From Nematostella vectensis (Eukaryota; Cnidaria; Anthozoa; Actiniaria; Edwardsiidae): 64,000 bases of DNA. The notes beneath the pieces are model-generated. The model was not told the origin of the DNA. It made no database searches and worked only from the letters and a program-made list of their open reading frames with translations. Shown here piece after piece: positions 32,490-45,218 of the stretch. The DNA lies in the NCBI RefSeq assembly GCF_932526225.1, contig NC_064041.1, positions 7,709,042-7,773,041 of the forward strand. Direction: 5' to 3'. The position numbers were made by a program, and so were the translations under genes. Each line of letters opens with the position of its first letter. Positions within the stretch are counted from its first letter, which is position 1.

Positions 32490-33835
32490 GCCCATTTGGC
32501 ACATATGAGCGCATAAAAAAATCGTTTAGAAGGAGATTAAGCTAGAAGTATTTGGCACATATGAACGCATAAAAGTACGTTTAGGAGGAAAAGCTAGAAG
32601 TATTTGGCACGTACGAACGCATAAAAGTACGTTTAGGAGGAAAAGCTAGAAGTATTTGGCACGTACGAATACATAAAAGTACGTTTAGGAGGAAAAGCTA
32701 GAAGTATTTGGCATGTACGAACGCATAAAAGTTCGTTTAGGAGGAGAAGCTAGAAGTATTAGGCTCGTATGAACGCATAAAACTTCGTTTAGGAGGAAAA
32801 GCTAGAAGTATTTGGCTCTGATGAACGCATAAAAGTTCGTTTAGGAGGAGAAGCTAGAAGTATTTGGCTCGTATGAACGCATAAAACTTCGTTTAGGAGG
32901 AAAAGCTAGAGGTATTTGGCACGTATGAACGCATAAAAGTTCGTTTAGGAGGAGAAGCTAGAAGTATTTGGAACGTATGAACGCATAAAAGTTCGTTTAG
33001 GAGGAAAAGCTAGAAGTATTTGGCTCGTATGAACGCATAAAAGTTCGTTTAGGAGGAAAAGCTAGAAGTATTTGGCTCGTATGGACGCATAAAAGTTCGT
33101 TTAGGAGGAGAAGCTAGAAGTATTTGGCACGTATGAACGCATAAAAGTTCGTTTAGGAGTAAAAGCTTGAAGTATTTGTCACGTATGAACGCATAAAAGT
33201 TCGTTTAGGAGGAAAGGCTAGAAGTATTTGGCTCGTATGGACGCATAAAAGTTCGTTTAGGAGGAGAAGCTAGAAGTATTTGGCACGTATGAACGCATAA
33301 AAGTTCGTTTAGGAGTAAAAGCTAGAGGTATTTGGCACGTATGAACGCATAAAAGTTCGTTTAGGAGGAGAAGCTAGAAGTATTTGGAACGTATGAACGC
33401 ATAAAAGTTCGTTTAGGAGGAAAAGCTAGAAGTATTTGGCTCGTATGAACGCATAAAACTTCGTTTAGGAGGAAAAGCTAGAAGTATTTGGCTCGTATGG
33501 ACGCATAAAAGTTCGTTTAGGAGGAGAAGCTAGAAGTATTTGGCACGTATGAACGCATAAAAGTTCGTTTAGGAGTAAAAGCTTGAAGTATTTGTCACGT
33601 ATGAACGCATAAAAGTTCGTTTAGGAGGAAAGGCTAGAAGTATTTGGCTCGTATGGACGCATAAAAGTTCGTTTAGGAGGAGAAGCTAGAAGTATTTGGC
33701 ACGTATGAACGCATAAAAGTTCGTTTAGGAGTAAAAGCTAGAAGTATTTGTCACGTATGAACGCATAAAAGTTCGTTTAGAAGGAGAAGCTAGAAGTATT
33801 TGGCACATATGGACGCAAAAAAGTTTGTTTAGGTT
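32490..33835. repeat. 52-bp satellite array, about 26 copies
   Basis: Unit TTTGGCACGTATGAACGCAT followed by AAAAGTTCGTTTAGGAGGAA and AAGCTAGAAGTA, 52 bp, repeated about 26 times with single-base variants (CACGTA/CTCGTA/AACGTA). Variant patterns recur in blocks (for example around 33061-33330 and 33481-33740), which indicates unequal exchange. It lies about 1.2 kb upstream of the presumed LHX promoter. Confidence 0.92.
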
Positions 33836-33839
33836 TATC

Positions 33840-35900
33840 CAGATTTTGCTCATTCTAAACGTGCTCGCCGGCGCCACAAAGAAATTCCCAAATAAATATT
33901 TTTACTGGATAGAACAAAATGAGAGCTCCAGGAGCGTTTTTCGCTAAAGGAGGGGTTGGCTCAGTGACAAAGGGGGTAGAGGGTAATTTTTTTGTTACAT
34001 CTAGCTTTCTGGCAGCCCAAAGGGGGGCTTAAACCCCCTGAACCCTCCCCCTAGATCCTAGTGAGCTCTTAAGAGTTAGGCATGGATGTGGTGTGAGACA
34101 AAACGCAGTGATTTGTAGGGAAGCAATGGCCACACAAATCACAAATGTAGGTGCTCTCGCCGACAATCGGCCCGACAAATCGGTGTGAGCAAATACGCCT
34201 TAAAAAGTGTCGAGATGTCGGGCCGACACCGAATAAAAGTACGCACAGTCGGTCCGACAAACATGCACGTGTAAAAGCGCGAGGATCCAAAGGGATTCCT
34301 TATAAACTAGACCAGCGTGCTACTACCGTATCTGAAAGCTAAAATATCCAGTATCTCAAATCTCAACAGATACACATCATTCCGGACGTGGTTAAAACTA
34401 AACTGAACTGAAATGTAAAGGAGGTTATACGCGGCTTTTTCAGTTTTTTTTAGATTCGTCGGCCCGACGATTCGGCGCACGTGAGCCCGCCTTAGAACTC
34501 CCGCCTCAAGCACATATTTGGGTCTCAAGTCGCCTCAGAACTAAAAGCCAATATTTTACATGTAAATAAAATTTTACTGGTTTTACAGCAAGTAGATGTC
34601 GAAACTTCAGTCAGCTATATGGAGGGAAAAATACAAAGTTTTGTTTAAAAAAGAGAGGACTTTGAAAAGTGTACGCGCCGGTGAACTGGTACAATTGATA
34701 GAGTCTAAGAGGCAAAGAATAGAAAGTGTCCGTCACATCCTGGCTTTCTAAAATAAATAGTATTTGTCCACCGTCATTTTGTCATCCTAGCAAACGACCC
34801 CGTGAAGGGAGACTTAAACTGGATTAATTGTAAAAGTTTATACATGGAAATTTCGAAATTTCTCCACTATTTGTAGGGTGTGAGTCGGACAGTCGCACAA
34901 ATGCAAAACCCTTATGGATGACAAAGAAAACACGCGGAAGCCGAAAAGTCCATGCGCGAAATATTCCATTTTTATAGTACTTTAGGTATTTCAGTGTATA
35001 TCAGAAAATAGAATAGGTATCTCCCATCTCCTGAAATATATCGCATTTCCGGTTTCATAATCTTTACGTACGGCTATCAAGACCATCACCCTCTTGGTTT
35101 TATCACGATACTATACTAGGCGGTTGCCATGGGATACGGCACACAATCCCTCTATATGAGAAATAGAGTGTTCTAGAAACAAACGTTTTTCAGACTCTTG
35201 ACTTTGCGGTGGATGCTTTTTTTAGAAAACACTCGGAATTGACATGCACGAGATTTTCCTTTTCTTTTGAATCTGAGGTTGTTGTTTAAAAAAAAAACTA
35301 AATGGAATAATTTCATGTGTAAACCGTGAGAGGCCGAAGGTAAATTATTCGCGGGCGGCTTGTGTAGGCTGTGTACGTTTGTACGGTTCACACAAAAGGC
35401 GTTTCCAACAAAAACGAAAAGTTTTAATTTTCTTCTGCTTCTCCTAACGTAATGCGAGGCTCAGGCTGATGGTCCTGTGAATGGGGAAACGCGCTTTACC
35501 GTAATTCGTCGTGTTTTTGTCACTGACAGTTCTTTGAGCATTTTAAAGAAATAAGAGCAAAACAATTAAAAGACAGTACCGATATTATCCAATATTTCTT
35601 AAGCCTATTTGACTAAAGAATGAACATAATTCACTAGTAGAGACAATGTGACGGAATTCTAGACCGGGTAAACTAACGGCATATTTCCGAGCAATAATAA
35701 GCTACTTCAGCGTAAATGCGAAACGGAATTAAAGAAAAGAAGTAAAGAGAATGCTTAGTATACCAACCTTAATGTGAGATAAAGCAGTTGTAAAACATGT
35801 AGGGCACCAAGCATATTTACCAATGAACAGTGAATCCATCTTATAAGTTATAACAGAGATTTCGCACGGATGCCCTTATTATAGCAATCACCAACGCGTA
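33840..35900. other. Intergenic, no supported gene
   Basis: Mostly AT-rich. A more GC-rich part at 34140-34500 has repeated GTCGG(C/T)CCGAC-like short palindromes and may be a degenerate transposon; ends were not found. Nothing else could be assigned. Confidence 0.45.
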
Positions 35901-35902
35901 GG

Positions 35903-36304
35903 ATGTCCTCCGTTGTCCCAAGTCTTGATAATTGTCAAGTGGCTTACCAAAAGCTGCTGATACCCAAGGTAAAGGCATGACCAGAACATTGTTTCTAGAA
36001 ATGTCCCAGCTTTATGGATAGACAAGTAAAAACAATAAGGATTATATTGCAACTAGTAAATTCATTTATCTCATAACTATGTCATTTGAGTGTTTTTCGA
36101 CGGTAAATGGTAAAAAGCATAGTTTACAGTATTAACTTAGTTGTCTTGTAGATTCAAAGAGGAAAGGTTTTAACTAGTTTAAGAAATTAAAGCCTACCCT
36201 TACTACTAATAACCCTACTAATACTGTAGTTGCAGCCCTGGATGACAAAGTAGTACTGTATTATATAGAAAAGGCAAGGGAAAATTTTTTAGGTGTGCTA
36301 AAAG
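35903..36304 (+). other. Two candidate coding exons of an unrecognised plus-strand gene
   Basis: Candidate exon 35903-35968 starts at ATG and ends CCCAAG|GTAAAG, reading MSSVVPSLDNCQVAYQKLL. A second, ending 36304 (AAAAG|GTGGG), reads LDDKVVLYYIEKARENFLGV and follows a TACTAATAAC branch-like site and TTGCAG. With the stronger acceptor (36235) the phases do not match; with the weaker acceptor at 36177 they do. No family recognised. An intervening exon or chance open frames are both possible. Confidence 0.22.
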
Positions 36305-36309
36305 GTGGG

Positions 36310-39300
36310 AAGGAGAAAGTCGTCTTTTGTTACATTTTAAATTACACTGAAAACAATTCCCTTTTTTATGGACCTCCTGGCATCTTAAAGATATAACAGA
36401 TGAAGCTATTTGCAAAAGAATGCATAATGACTGTTTATCATGATATTGAAGATGATAAAGATATTGTTGTATGAGAGTTATATGAGGCATTGAAAGTGTT
36501 GCTGATAGTCATCAAATACAGTATCTTCTATCTGTTTCTAAACCGTAAACCATTTATAGCCATCAAAACAGTCCACTTGACCAACACATGTTAGTTTGAC
36601 AGAAAACAGTAATGCAAACAGAGAGATAAATAATGGTAAAAAAGGAAACATATTCCTACCCAGAATAAACTAAAAACAGAAAACCAGACCGACATATTCT
36701 AGGAAACAAGAGATTGAATGTTCCAAGGGGATTTTACAGTGCATATCCTTCTTTATTTTGAAAGTTAGCCCCTCCCCAAATGTAAGATCACTGTGTTTCA
36801 AAACAGTCATTAAAAAAGTTACATCATAAAAAAGTGGAACAATCTAATGACTAATAATAATTTATTGCCTGTGATGTTTTATCAAGAGCATTATAATCAT
36901 CTTATCATTAATCTGCATCATGACCTAGCTATGTGTCAGTAATTTTTATTAATCAATATTAACTTTGAGAATGAACATTATCTGCAAAAATCACTCTTTT
37001 TTTAAATTCAAAAACTGAAAGACAGCATTGGGTTGACCTTGAGATTCCTTTTGTTGATATTTTGCAATCTAAGGTTTCAAAACTTAGCCCTTTACACTAA
37101 GGACAGTGAATCTTTTATCTTCTGAGATAAGGGTTGAAAAAGGATCACAAGAGACTGACCAGAAGCTCTATCTGGAGTCCTTTGACTGAGCTAATAGTGC
37201 TACAAATCATATTAATTATGTATTTCTTAGCATTGATTCAAAAGTAGCAATATAATGACTTGTTGTCTGCATGGATTTCTCTGCTTTTGTAGCACACAGT
37301 TAGCCATTTTGAATGGTGCAAAGCAAAATAAATGTTTAAAATGGTTTTATTTTGAAATACAGATTTTTCTTTGCAGTGGCTCTACTGTATTTCTGTCACG
37401 ATTTTTCTATTCCATTTTTTTTTAATTTCTTATGTGTTTTTTTAAGTTTCTTGACATTTCATTGCCCCTCTCCCTCACCTTTGTGTTTTGCAGCTTTAGT
37501 CTACAAGGTCAGCTACTGAGGTAGGTCTCTGGGAGTCAACTCAACTTTGTTTTAAAATACTGTGGCTCTCCCCCTTTTCCCTTCACCTAGAAACTGCATT
37601 TGCAGTTGGTCAATGAGGAATGGAACATTGTTGTAATAGGTAATTTCTATGGCTAAGGTTAATCTGGTGACTATTTTTTAATCGAACATAATTCTTCGGA
37701 TCTTTTTAAGTACAGAGGAGATTACAAATTTGAAAAACAAGTTAAACTGCTAACAATAATTTAGCCTCTACCATCCCCATCTCACAGATATTGTGATAAA
37801 TTTCAGTGGCATATTCCACTTATCCCAGGGGGGGGTATTGTAAACATGAACAAGGGGGCCAAATGAAGGCCTAAAATTCGTACCCAAAAAAAAAAAAAAA
37901 TAATGATTCCCCAATATACACTCTCGGAGTCATAATTTCATAAAGACACAACCGCAAATCATTGTCAGTTGAATATGTGTTAGATGCACTATTATCCTGT
38001 CTCATATTACAGAAAGTATTTTACCAAACACTAAGGAATAATGTAAAGAAGGCCAATCACGCCGCCATTTTATGTTCTGCTCAATTCCAAGTCACAAAAA
38101 AGCATCCATTTTCATTGGCTTATTAAAGTGAGAAACCAAGATATTGATGAGTTATTATCAATAACACACCAGACTTCATTTCTAGATTGTTATTTTGAGG
38201 ATTCGTTGTAAATAAAAGCCATTATATTTGCATTTATGTCCAATGACAAAGATGTGGTTGATCAATATTATTTAAACCCAGTAATTAAATATACTCACAA
38301 AGTCTCACCCAAACATATTCCAAGTTTTAAACCGAAAAAAAACCTGATGACAAATTCAAACTAAATATGTTAGAACCGAGTACCCTTCCTTTAATATAAT
38401 AAAGAAATAAAGATTCTGGTGTTTATAAAATACTGTGCTCAATAAAGCAAAAATATTTTGAACACACTTAAAGTGTAGAGGTAGCATAAACAAATTTTTT
38501 TGGCAATTCGTAATTTCTTGAAAAGATAGTTCCCGCTGTCAAAATGTTAAACAAAAATAGAATTAAAAGTAAGAAAGCTTAACTTGAAGAGAGAGATTTT
38601 GTACAAATTTGAAAAAAAAAATCTTAAATCGTACATATAATATTATTATTCTTAGACGGAATACAAATGTAGATTTCAAATCGCTATAAGTATAATGTGA
38701 TAGGGAGTCCATTTTGAATGATTACAGACCGGGGATTATTATCAATCGGAAAGAAAACCCATTCATTTCAAAATCGATCACGCAATTTCTTAGCAAAACT
38801 ATTTTCAATACATAATGCAACACCAGCATGTTTGTCTAAAGAAGTTAAAATGGACACATGTACAATAACAGCAAAAATACATATCACAGCCAAGGTCTAA
38901 GGCTAAGATATGCTTGAACCTGTTACTCTTAGTGAATGAAATGTATTTTTCTTACCAGCATTATTCTTGATGTTAAGTCCCCTAGAGATTTGGAAGTGTT
39001 CCCTATAAGAAAGGTCACGCAAGTACACCTGGCCCAGTGGTAGCTGTTGTGGTAGTGAGGTAAGTCTATGGTGATCTCTTTTGTAAAAGGGAAGTCGCTC
39101 GAGTCGAATGATCTTTCGAACAAAACGATCGTATCCAAGATGGCGACCGGAGATTTGTTGTTAGGCACCAGTCCTCCTGGTGCGCATTAAAAAGAAAGGT
39201 TGGGGGAGGTGGGGGGCGATTTTAAATTGTCTTTTTTTACGGGGATGGGAGGGTCCTAGTATTGTTCAATATAAATTTTACACCATTATAGAAAAAAGAA

Positions 39301-40438
39301 GACTTTGCTTGTTAACCCTAAGCAGAATGATGATATTTGGGACACATCTATTCACAGTATGTTGTGCAGTTGTGTGTTTGAGAAATTACTAGTGTCTAAC
39401 TAGAAAACATATCGTTACTTTAGACACTAGGTATTTCCTTCATAGAAATTCATTTAGTTTATCCCTAGGAAATGTAAAAAAAAAACTAGATGTTTATACA
39501 TATATATAAAAAAAGGAAGTGCTAATAAAAAGATTGATTGAATTGGTTCTTGGAAGAGGTTTATAATTCAGGGTTATTTCATTGAATTTATAGTTTCTCT
39601 TTGTTTTCTATTGGTTTTGGGGGGAATTTTTGGGCTCTGTTGGCCTCCCTCCAATTCCTCTGTCATGTTTATAAGTGGAGTACACCACGGTTCTGATAGT
39701 ATTTAGATGTTAGACAACAAAGTCATAACCATTTTGACAATTTATTCATTTGAAGAAACAGCTTTCCATGTTTATTTTAGGAGAATCTCAAAGCCACCTT
39801 AAAAATTAGGAATTCCTCTTACTATCACCAATTTTATTGCCAAATACTCGGCCTTATAAATACTTCTTCAGCTACAAAGTCAAATATGTTTCCCCTAAAC
39901 ATTTTTGTATGTCATATGAATCTATCCAGCAAGTGTTCTATAGCAAAGGAGCCCCCCCCTACTTCATAACCAGTCAATTAGTGAAGATCAACTGCACTTC
40001 CATGATGATAACAATAAATTTGATCATGGCACAAGGCCCAGTATCCTGCACAGCTGTTCTCTGTGTCTCACATACCGCCATTTCAATGTCTTTGCCTTCT
40101 TTATTATAGTTGCTCTTATAACGACATTGAAAGTATGCAAATAAATCAAAACTTTCCATACTTTTTTTGTTCCTCTGCTGTAATATGAACAGTACGTATT
40201 TCATCAATTCAGTATTCAGATAATTTGCACCATTGGAATCTGTTAGGGTGGTAAAAGGGGGAATGGATCAAGTTTCACAGCAAAATGGCTTTTTTATGTT
40301 TCACAGACTGAAAAATAGCCTTTTAAATCGTTAAATCAGGTTTCACGGGTGTCGAAATGGACAATTTCACATTTCTCCTAGGTTGAAAAATGACCAAATC
40401 TCGTTTCATGAAAATGCCCTTTACCACCCTGATCTGTC
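36310..40438. other. Intergenic or intronic, no supported gene
   Basis: Long AT-rich stretch. The segment 38955-39168 is open in several frames on both strands and has splice-like borders on both (TTACCAG acceptor and GAG|GTAAGT donor on plus; GCTG|GTAAG donor on minus), so an exon may lie there, but strand and frame cannot be decided. The rest shows only A/T-rich low-complexity tracts. Confidence 0.4.
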
Positions 40439-41410
40439 TTACAAAAATGTTGCAATCCATCTTCCAAACATCAGGCCTAAAGCTTGCCATACAAAGTTTC
40501 CAAAAAATGCCCCAGTAAAATAACCAAACAGTGGCACAGGGATATGATAGTAACCTAGAACCGCTCCACCAATGCCGCCAACAAAACCCAATACAACAGG
40601 TGTAACCCTTTTGGCTTTAAACCGCTCTGCATCTACTGGGGTCACATGACCCTGTGTCCTAGCCCTATCTGCACGAAAGACAAGAAATATGATTGACAGA
40701 ATGTCTTGAAGGAGACCAATCAGGAAGCTTAATAATAAGCCAATCAGAACAACAGTTGTGTTTGCTACAAGTCCGGTGCTCTCACAGATAACAAAAAAAG
40801 TTATCCCGAATATTCCATTCAATACAATCATCACTAGTCTTGCCATACTCCAGAAAAAATCGTACACTTGATAGCTTATGGTATTTCCCGTTTTACATTC
40901 CACGCAGAAATGTTCACAGTTGCTAAGCAATGCGTTATAGTTCCGTTCTCCCAGGCGCCTACGAGCGCGTCTTACAACAGCTCTATCGGAATAGACTTTG
41001 CCCTTGACGTCGACATTAGGGTACTCCACACGATACACAACCGCCCAGGGTTCAAGCACAAATTTGTCTCTTACGACCTCCGCTTTTATCGCTGAATCCC
41101 CGGCTAAAAGCGAACGCTTGCCGGTTTGTTCGTCTCCCGTTTTATGAATCCTCCAAACATAATTTGGGCGGACTTTTTCAACGATGAAATGATGCCAATA
41201 TCCTAATGGACTTTCTTCCATTAAGTGATCTCCCTCGCGAAGTTGTGTTAAAGATGTTATTTTTGTCCTTGGGGAAACCTTTCCAAAAGGAACTCTTTCG
41301 TCTACATATCGTGGAATTTCACGGCTTACTCGAGATGCATCCTCTAGTGTGGGTCGTTTCATATTCCTACAAGAAACGACGAAATGACTGTCAAGTAGTG
41401 TCTGAAACAT
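40439..41410 (-). CDS. LRAT-domain membrane protein, single exon
   Basis: 323 aa from ATG 41410; a second Met at residue 17 (MKRPTLEDA) could also start it. An LRAT-type NlpC/P60 papain-like domain spans about residues 50-175: GDHLMEES, then YWHHFIVEKV, which supplies the conserved His, and NCEHFCVECKTG, with the catalytic Cys at residue 165 in the NCEHF motif diagnostic of the family. Known relatives (LRAT, PLAAT/HRASLS) transfer acyl chains through this Cys. After the domain come four or more hydrophobic segments (about 190-208, 218-245, 270-300 and 300-320), some Gly-rich, so the protein is anchored in a membrane by its C-terminus with several passes; most LRAT proteins have only one such segment. 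Substrate unknown. No introns. Confidence 0.82.
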   Translation of the reverse strand: MFQTLLDSHFVVSCRNMKRPTLEDASRVSREIPRYVDERVPFGKVSPRTKITSLTQLREGDHLMEESPLGYWHHFIVEKVRPNYVWRIHKTGDEQTGKRSLLAGDSAIKAEVVRDKFVLEPWAVVYRVEYPNVDVKGKVYSDRAVVRRARRRLGERNYNALLSNCEHFCVECKTGNTISYQVYDFFWSMARLVMIVLNGIFGITFFVICESTGLVANTTVVLIGLLLSFLIGLLQDILSIIFLVFRADRARTQGHVTPVDAERFKAKRVTPVVLGFVGGIGGAVLGYYHIPVPLFGYFTGAFFGNFVWQALGLMFGRWIATFL

Positions 41411-41412
41411 GG

Positions 41413-43660
41413 CCTACTTGCGTTTCCTTTGGCAGAATAGGGTAACTTGTTGAGAAATTATGGCGTTAGTTTCTTGTTAGAAACGATCTGGTATTAAAAC
41501 TTAAGGAACATCGTTGGTAGATGCCCTGTTCTCCAATTATTTTCGCTTCGTTCCTGGGAGAACCATGGATCACCAACGTTTCACTTTGATGTTTTCTTGA
41601 ACCGTGCACTTTGCTCTCAAAGTTCTGCGTCATCGGTTTCGCCCCCGCGCGCGCAACTATTTTTTTGTCACGACATTACCGGACGTGAAAGAAAAACAAC
41701 CCAACGCCACTATATCTTGACCTTAACAAAAAATACCTCACAGTGATTTATACTCAGATTTGTCTGGATTGTAGAATGATGAATAAAACAGGCTGCAGGA
41801 ATAATTAGTTCTGTACAGTTCTTTGTAATTTGTAATAGTGTGACTGAACTAGCGTTCTTGCGTGACAAGTGCTATTATAAGTCATTCATAGCATAACCAC
41901 AGAAAGCCCACACTTTGTGGTTTTGAGAATTTGTAAAAAGTTCGAAATAAAAACACTCGATACTCATCCAAGAAACGATCTATTTAATTAGGTCTGTTAA
42001 GTATCGTAAAGATCGACCACTTCTCCCTCCCTCTATACACCCTTATTTGAACGTCTAATTCTCATTTGAGGATGGGGCCGCTTATTGTTGGGACATTATG
42101 AGAATATAATACCCAACGATATTTAGTAAACGAATTACACGCCATTTTGCTTGATTTCGGAGCGCAGGAAAAAATCCACCTCCTCCTAGGTGTATATTGC
42201 GTTTTATCCTCAGTTTGTCAACCAATCAAATCCCGAGTTTTATATACTGATACAAACTGTGATCTTGGGCTTCCTGTGGCGAAACTTGCGCGTAAACGAA
42301 ATCAAAGGGCACCCTGGATGAGCTCGTGGAGTGCTTTTATTAATAAACACAACAAATGATGTTCTGAACGTATTTCTATAAACAAGCAAAAATGATAATA
42401 TCTAAGAACAACAGATATTCTTAGTTACTAGGAGTTCTCATGGAGAGGTGAAGGGCTCGAGCTCAAAGATTGGTTGGTAATTCAATTGCAAGGGTTAAAT
42501 CTATATTCTTTTTGATTTGTTTGGGGCATTTCGCACATTTTCCATAAGCCAGATTTATGCAAGACCCCATTTTCTTTGCAGCCACTGTCTTGGCTGATCA
42601 CTAACCCTTTGTTTCATGGTTTCTCTGTTTGTTTTATATGAGAAATAGAATAAAAACAAATTACTCAGTCTTATTTTATTAAACAAAAGAAATTATTTAA
42701 TTAAAGGCATTGTATGTCTAGAAAAGGAAAGGTGAAGTCTGATAACCATAACAAACAATCTGATAAGCTGTGGAGGGGATGTGCAGTCATAGATATTATG
42801 GGAAGTAAGTATATTAAAAAAAGACTGCCTTTTGGTGGTTGAGTGGGAGCACAACCTAGCCCACCCCGAGCTGCATGCCTGTACATACCCAGTAAGCTAT
42901 TTAGGTCTAAGCGGTGGCCATGATAATAGCTACTGAAAAGATTGCTGCTCATGTATTAACATATAGTGAACTATACAGAATTTATGATCTCCTGCTTCTT
43001 CCTAACAATAGCTTTTGCATGTAAGTACACTGCAGTATTCACTGGAGCCCACTGATTCTCCTCTGTCTCCTTTGTGGCTGTGTTTGCCTTGGTTTAAAAT
43101 AATATAGCAATCCATTGTTTTATTTCTTGGCCAATGATTTGCAATTATAGTAGTTCTGGACTGGACATTGCTGTGGAAAAATAGACTTAAAATATAAAAT
43201 ACTGCAAACCCAGTATCGAATAAAAAAAGCAATTTTATGTCTGACATTAGAAGGGCCCAGAAGCGGGGCAGAGAAATGATATTATTCGGATTTATTTTAC
43301 ATTTCCCTTTATACACAAGTCTCATCAAATAACACAGAGATCTACTGAATGCTGATTATTTACCCGTCATTTTAGGAATTTGGTTGGTTTGTATTCCCTT
43401 CATAAAGTTATTTCGCTCAATTGCATTTATAAACAAAGCCTTACAGTACAATCGTCAGGTAATGGTATTTGGGCTGTTTGAATACCTTTTGCTTTGCCCT
43501 TAGGTGAGGGGCTAGTTTGATTATCCGAGTTCTTTTATCATCAAATGACAAACTTCGAAAGCCATGATAAGCAAACCCTGTAAAAGGGGGGGTGAATAGG
43601 TTCGCGGATCGGCGGATTCAGCCCCGAAATGCTCACAGATTACGGGTTTTGATGATCATT
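41413..43660. other. Intergenic, no supported gene
   Basis: Upstream of the LRAT gene on the minus strand. A segment around 42190-42260 has a CCAATCA and a TATATA-like motif in plus orientation and could be a promoter, but no transcript-like structure follows. The remainder is AT-rich. Confidence 0.4.
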
Positions 43661-45218
43661 TCAGCAGATTGGCGGATTTGGGAAATACGGCCTTTCCTTT
43701 TTCCTATTTGATACCCAGTGATGGATTCTAGAAGATTTGGGAAATTCTGCAGCAATGTGTTTGCGAACTATTTTCATTGTCTTTCTGGCTTTATTTAACA
43801 ACCGACAAATTCTTTTCACTGGCAATCTGCTTGGCGCATGGGCCCACCGAAAACATTTTCTTTGATAGCATCCTTTCACTTTGCTCATAACAAACTTATC
43901 ATATCGAGATCTACATTCTTCTGAAAGCTTACATGGGCACAACCCCTCAGAAGTATATCCATCGCAGGCCTAAAGTTGACTGATTCCAAATGGTCACGGA
44001 CCAATCGGGGGGGGGGGGGGGGGGGTACATGAGCATGCCCAACAGGAAATTTATGAAATTACGAGTTTGAAAGATACAATCTGCAGAATTTTTAAGAATG
44101 CATTTGGCATTTTAGGGATTTATATAGTCAGATAATAAATTCAAGGTATTAAACCTATGGTCATTTAAAGTGACTTCATTCATCGATTAGTCAGATAATA
44201 AATACACTATTCCTACCTAATTCAACCAAATTTGTATTTTTGAAAGTGTGGCGAGGCAAGTAACGGTTATCCTCTTCGAATACCACTTGGCGATACCCAA
44301 ATGGTGTGATTGTAATATATAAAAAAACAACCTCCCCTTGCATTATAACGTAGCTTGTGCCACACAGACAGCAACTCGTATCAATAATTGACTCCATGAC
44401 CTCTCAATTCTAAGCAATTGTACAGTGCATTATCCCATCTAGTTGCTGATCTATTGGCACTTCTCTTCTTTGCATGTTTCTCCTAGATTCATCCATTAGA
44501 GGCACCGAAAATTCGTTAACTGGTCAATTTTGCTTGTGTTGTAAGTACAAGGGGTGATTTTACCAGCCTATTTACCTTACTGAAATAACAGCCAAAAATC
44601 TTCCCAAATAAAACACAGGGCAAACAGACATGCCATTAATATACTAAGACCACACACTGTCTGGGGGTTCTGCTAAAAACACTATGTATTTCACTTATGA
44701 AGGCGACCACTGTCCATTGCCATAACTTACAGAGAATTCGGAAGAGCTATTGTCCGGTCGCCAAACTTTCATCATTAATTCCAACTTCTCGGGATCTGAA
44801 TTCGATCAAATTCTACACAATAACCAAAAGGATAACACTCCTTCTTTCGGCAGACAAGCTCTCCACGAGAAACTTCTGCATTTTGTGAAGCCATGCTTCG
44901 CTTTTCAAGATTTCGGTTCGAGAGATGTGTACAAGAGATCACACGCTAAAGCAAGCAAATGCCTACTTTTTCAGGGGTAGTATCGGGTTTTTATTGTCAA
45001 CTGATTCCAAAGTGACTCACACGTTGTAGCAACCAATCAAAACAGAGCTTGAGTGATTCCGCGTGGACCCGGTGAAGAGCTTGAGTGGTTCCAGAACACG
45101 CGCATAATTTTTATACACGTGCAAAATGTCTAAATGGGTCCCCTCCCCCAAACTAGATTTATCACTCACCATCAGGAGCAATATTTCCCGTGGGGGGACC
45201 GAAAATGCTGTCCAAGCA
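43661..45218 (-). CDS. Cysteine-rich, possibly netrin-like (NTR) domain protein, partial model
   Basis: The terminal exon 43969-43661 (stop) reads CDGYTSEGLCPCKLSEEC, then YDKFVMSKVKGCYQRKCFRW and a basic tail. CPCxL followed by a YxxM strand, a Trp and a basic helix is the C-terminal half of NTR domains (as in sFRPs and netrins). An upstream exon (about 44397-44215) reads DTSCCLCGTSYVIMQGEVV and HTFKNTNLVEL, resembling the NTR N-terminal half. A 49-bp exon (45218-45170) with strong borders reads CLDSIFGPPTGNIAPD. The join between the last two exons does not phase cleanly with the best donor (GAATTAG|GTAGG), so the exact borders are unresolved. No signal peptide exon was found. Secreted location and NTR assignment are inferences; a different cysteine-rich fold is possible. 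Confidence 0.42.
44006..44025. repeat. Poly-G tract in an intron
   Basis: About 18-20 consecutive G on the plus strand, immediately upstream (in transcript sense) of the acceptor for the terminal exon at 43969, so the pre-mRNA has a C tract there. Length is likely polymorphic. Confidence 0.8.

Noticed and set aside
32490-33835. CRISPR-like regular repeat
   Set aside because: Units are contiguous variants of one 52-bp sequence with no unique spacers, and the genome is animal; the same applies to the 44-bp array at 57 kb.
37490-37625. Short AG...GT bounded segments that look like mini-exons on the plus strand
   Set aside because: All phase combinations meet a stop within or just after the joins.
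38929-39168. Candidate exon on the minus strand (79 codons) and a rival on the plus strand (IILDVKSPRDLEVF)
   Set aside because: Open in several frames on both strands with splice-like ends on both; the minus frame begins at GTG, and no family supports either.
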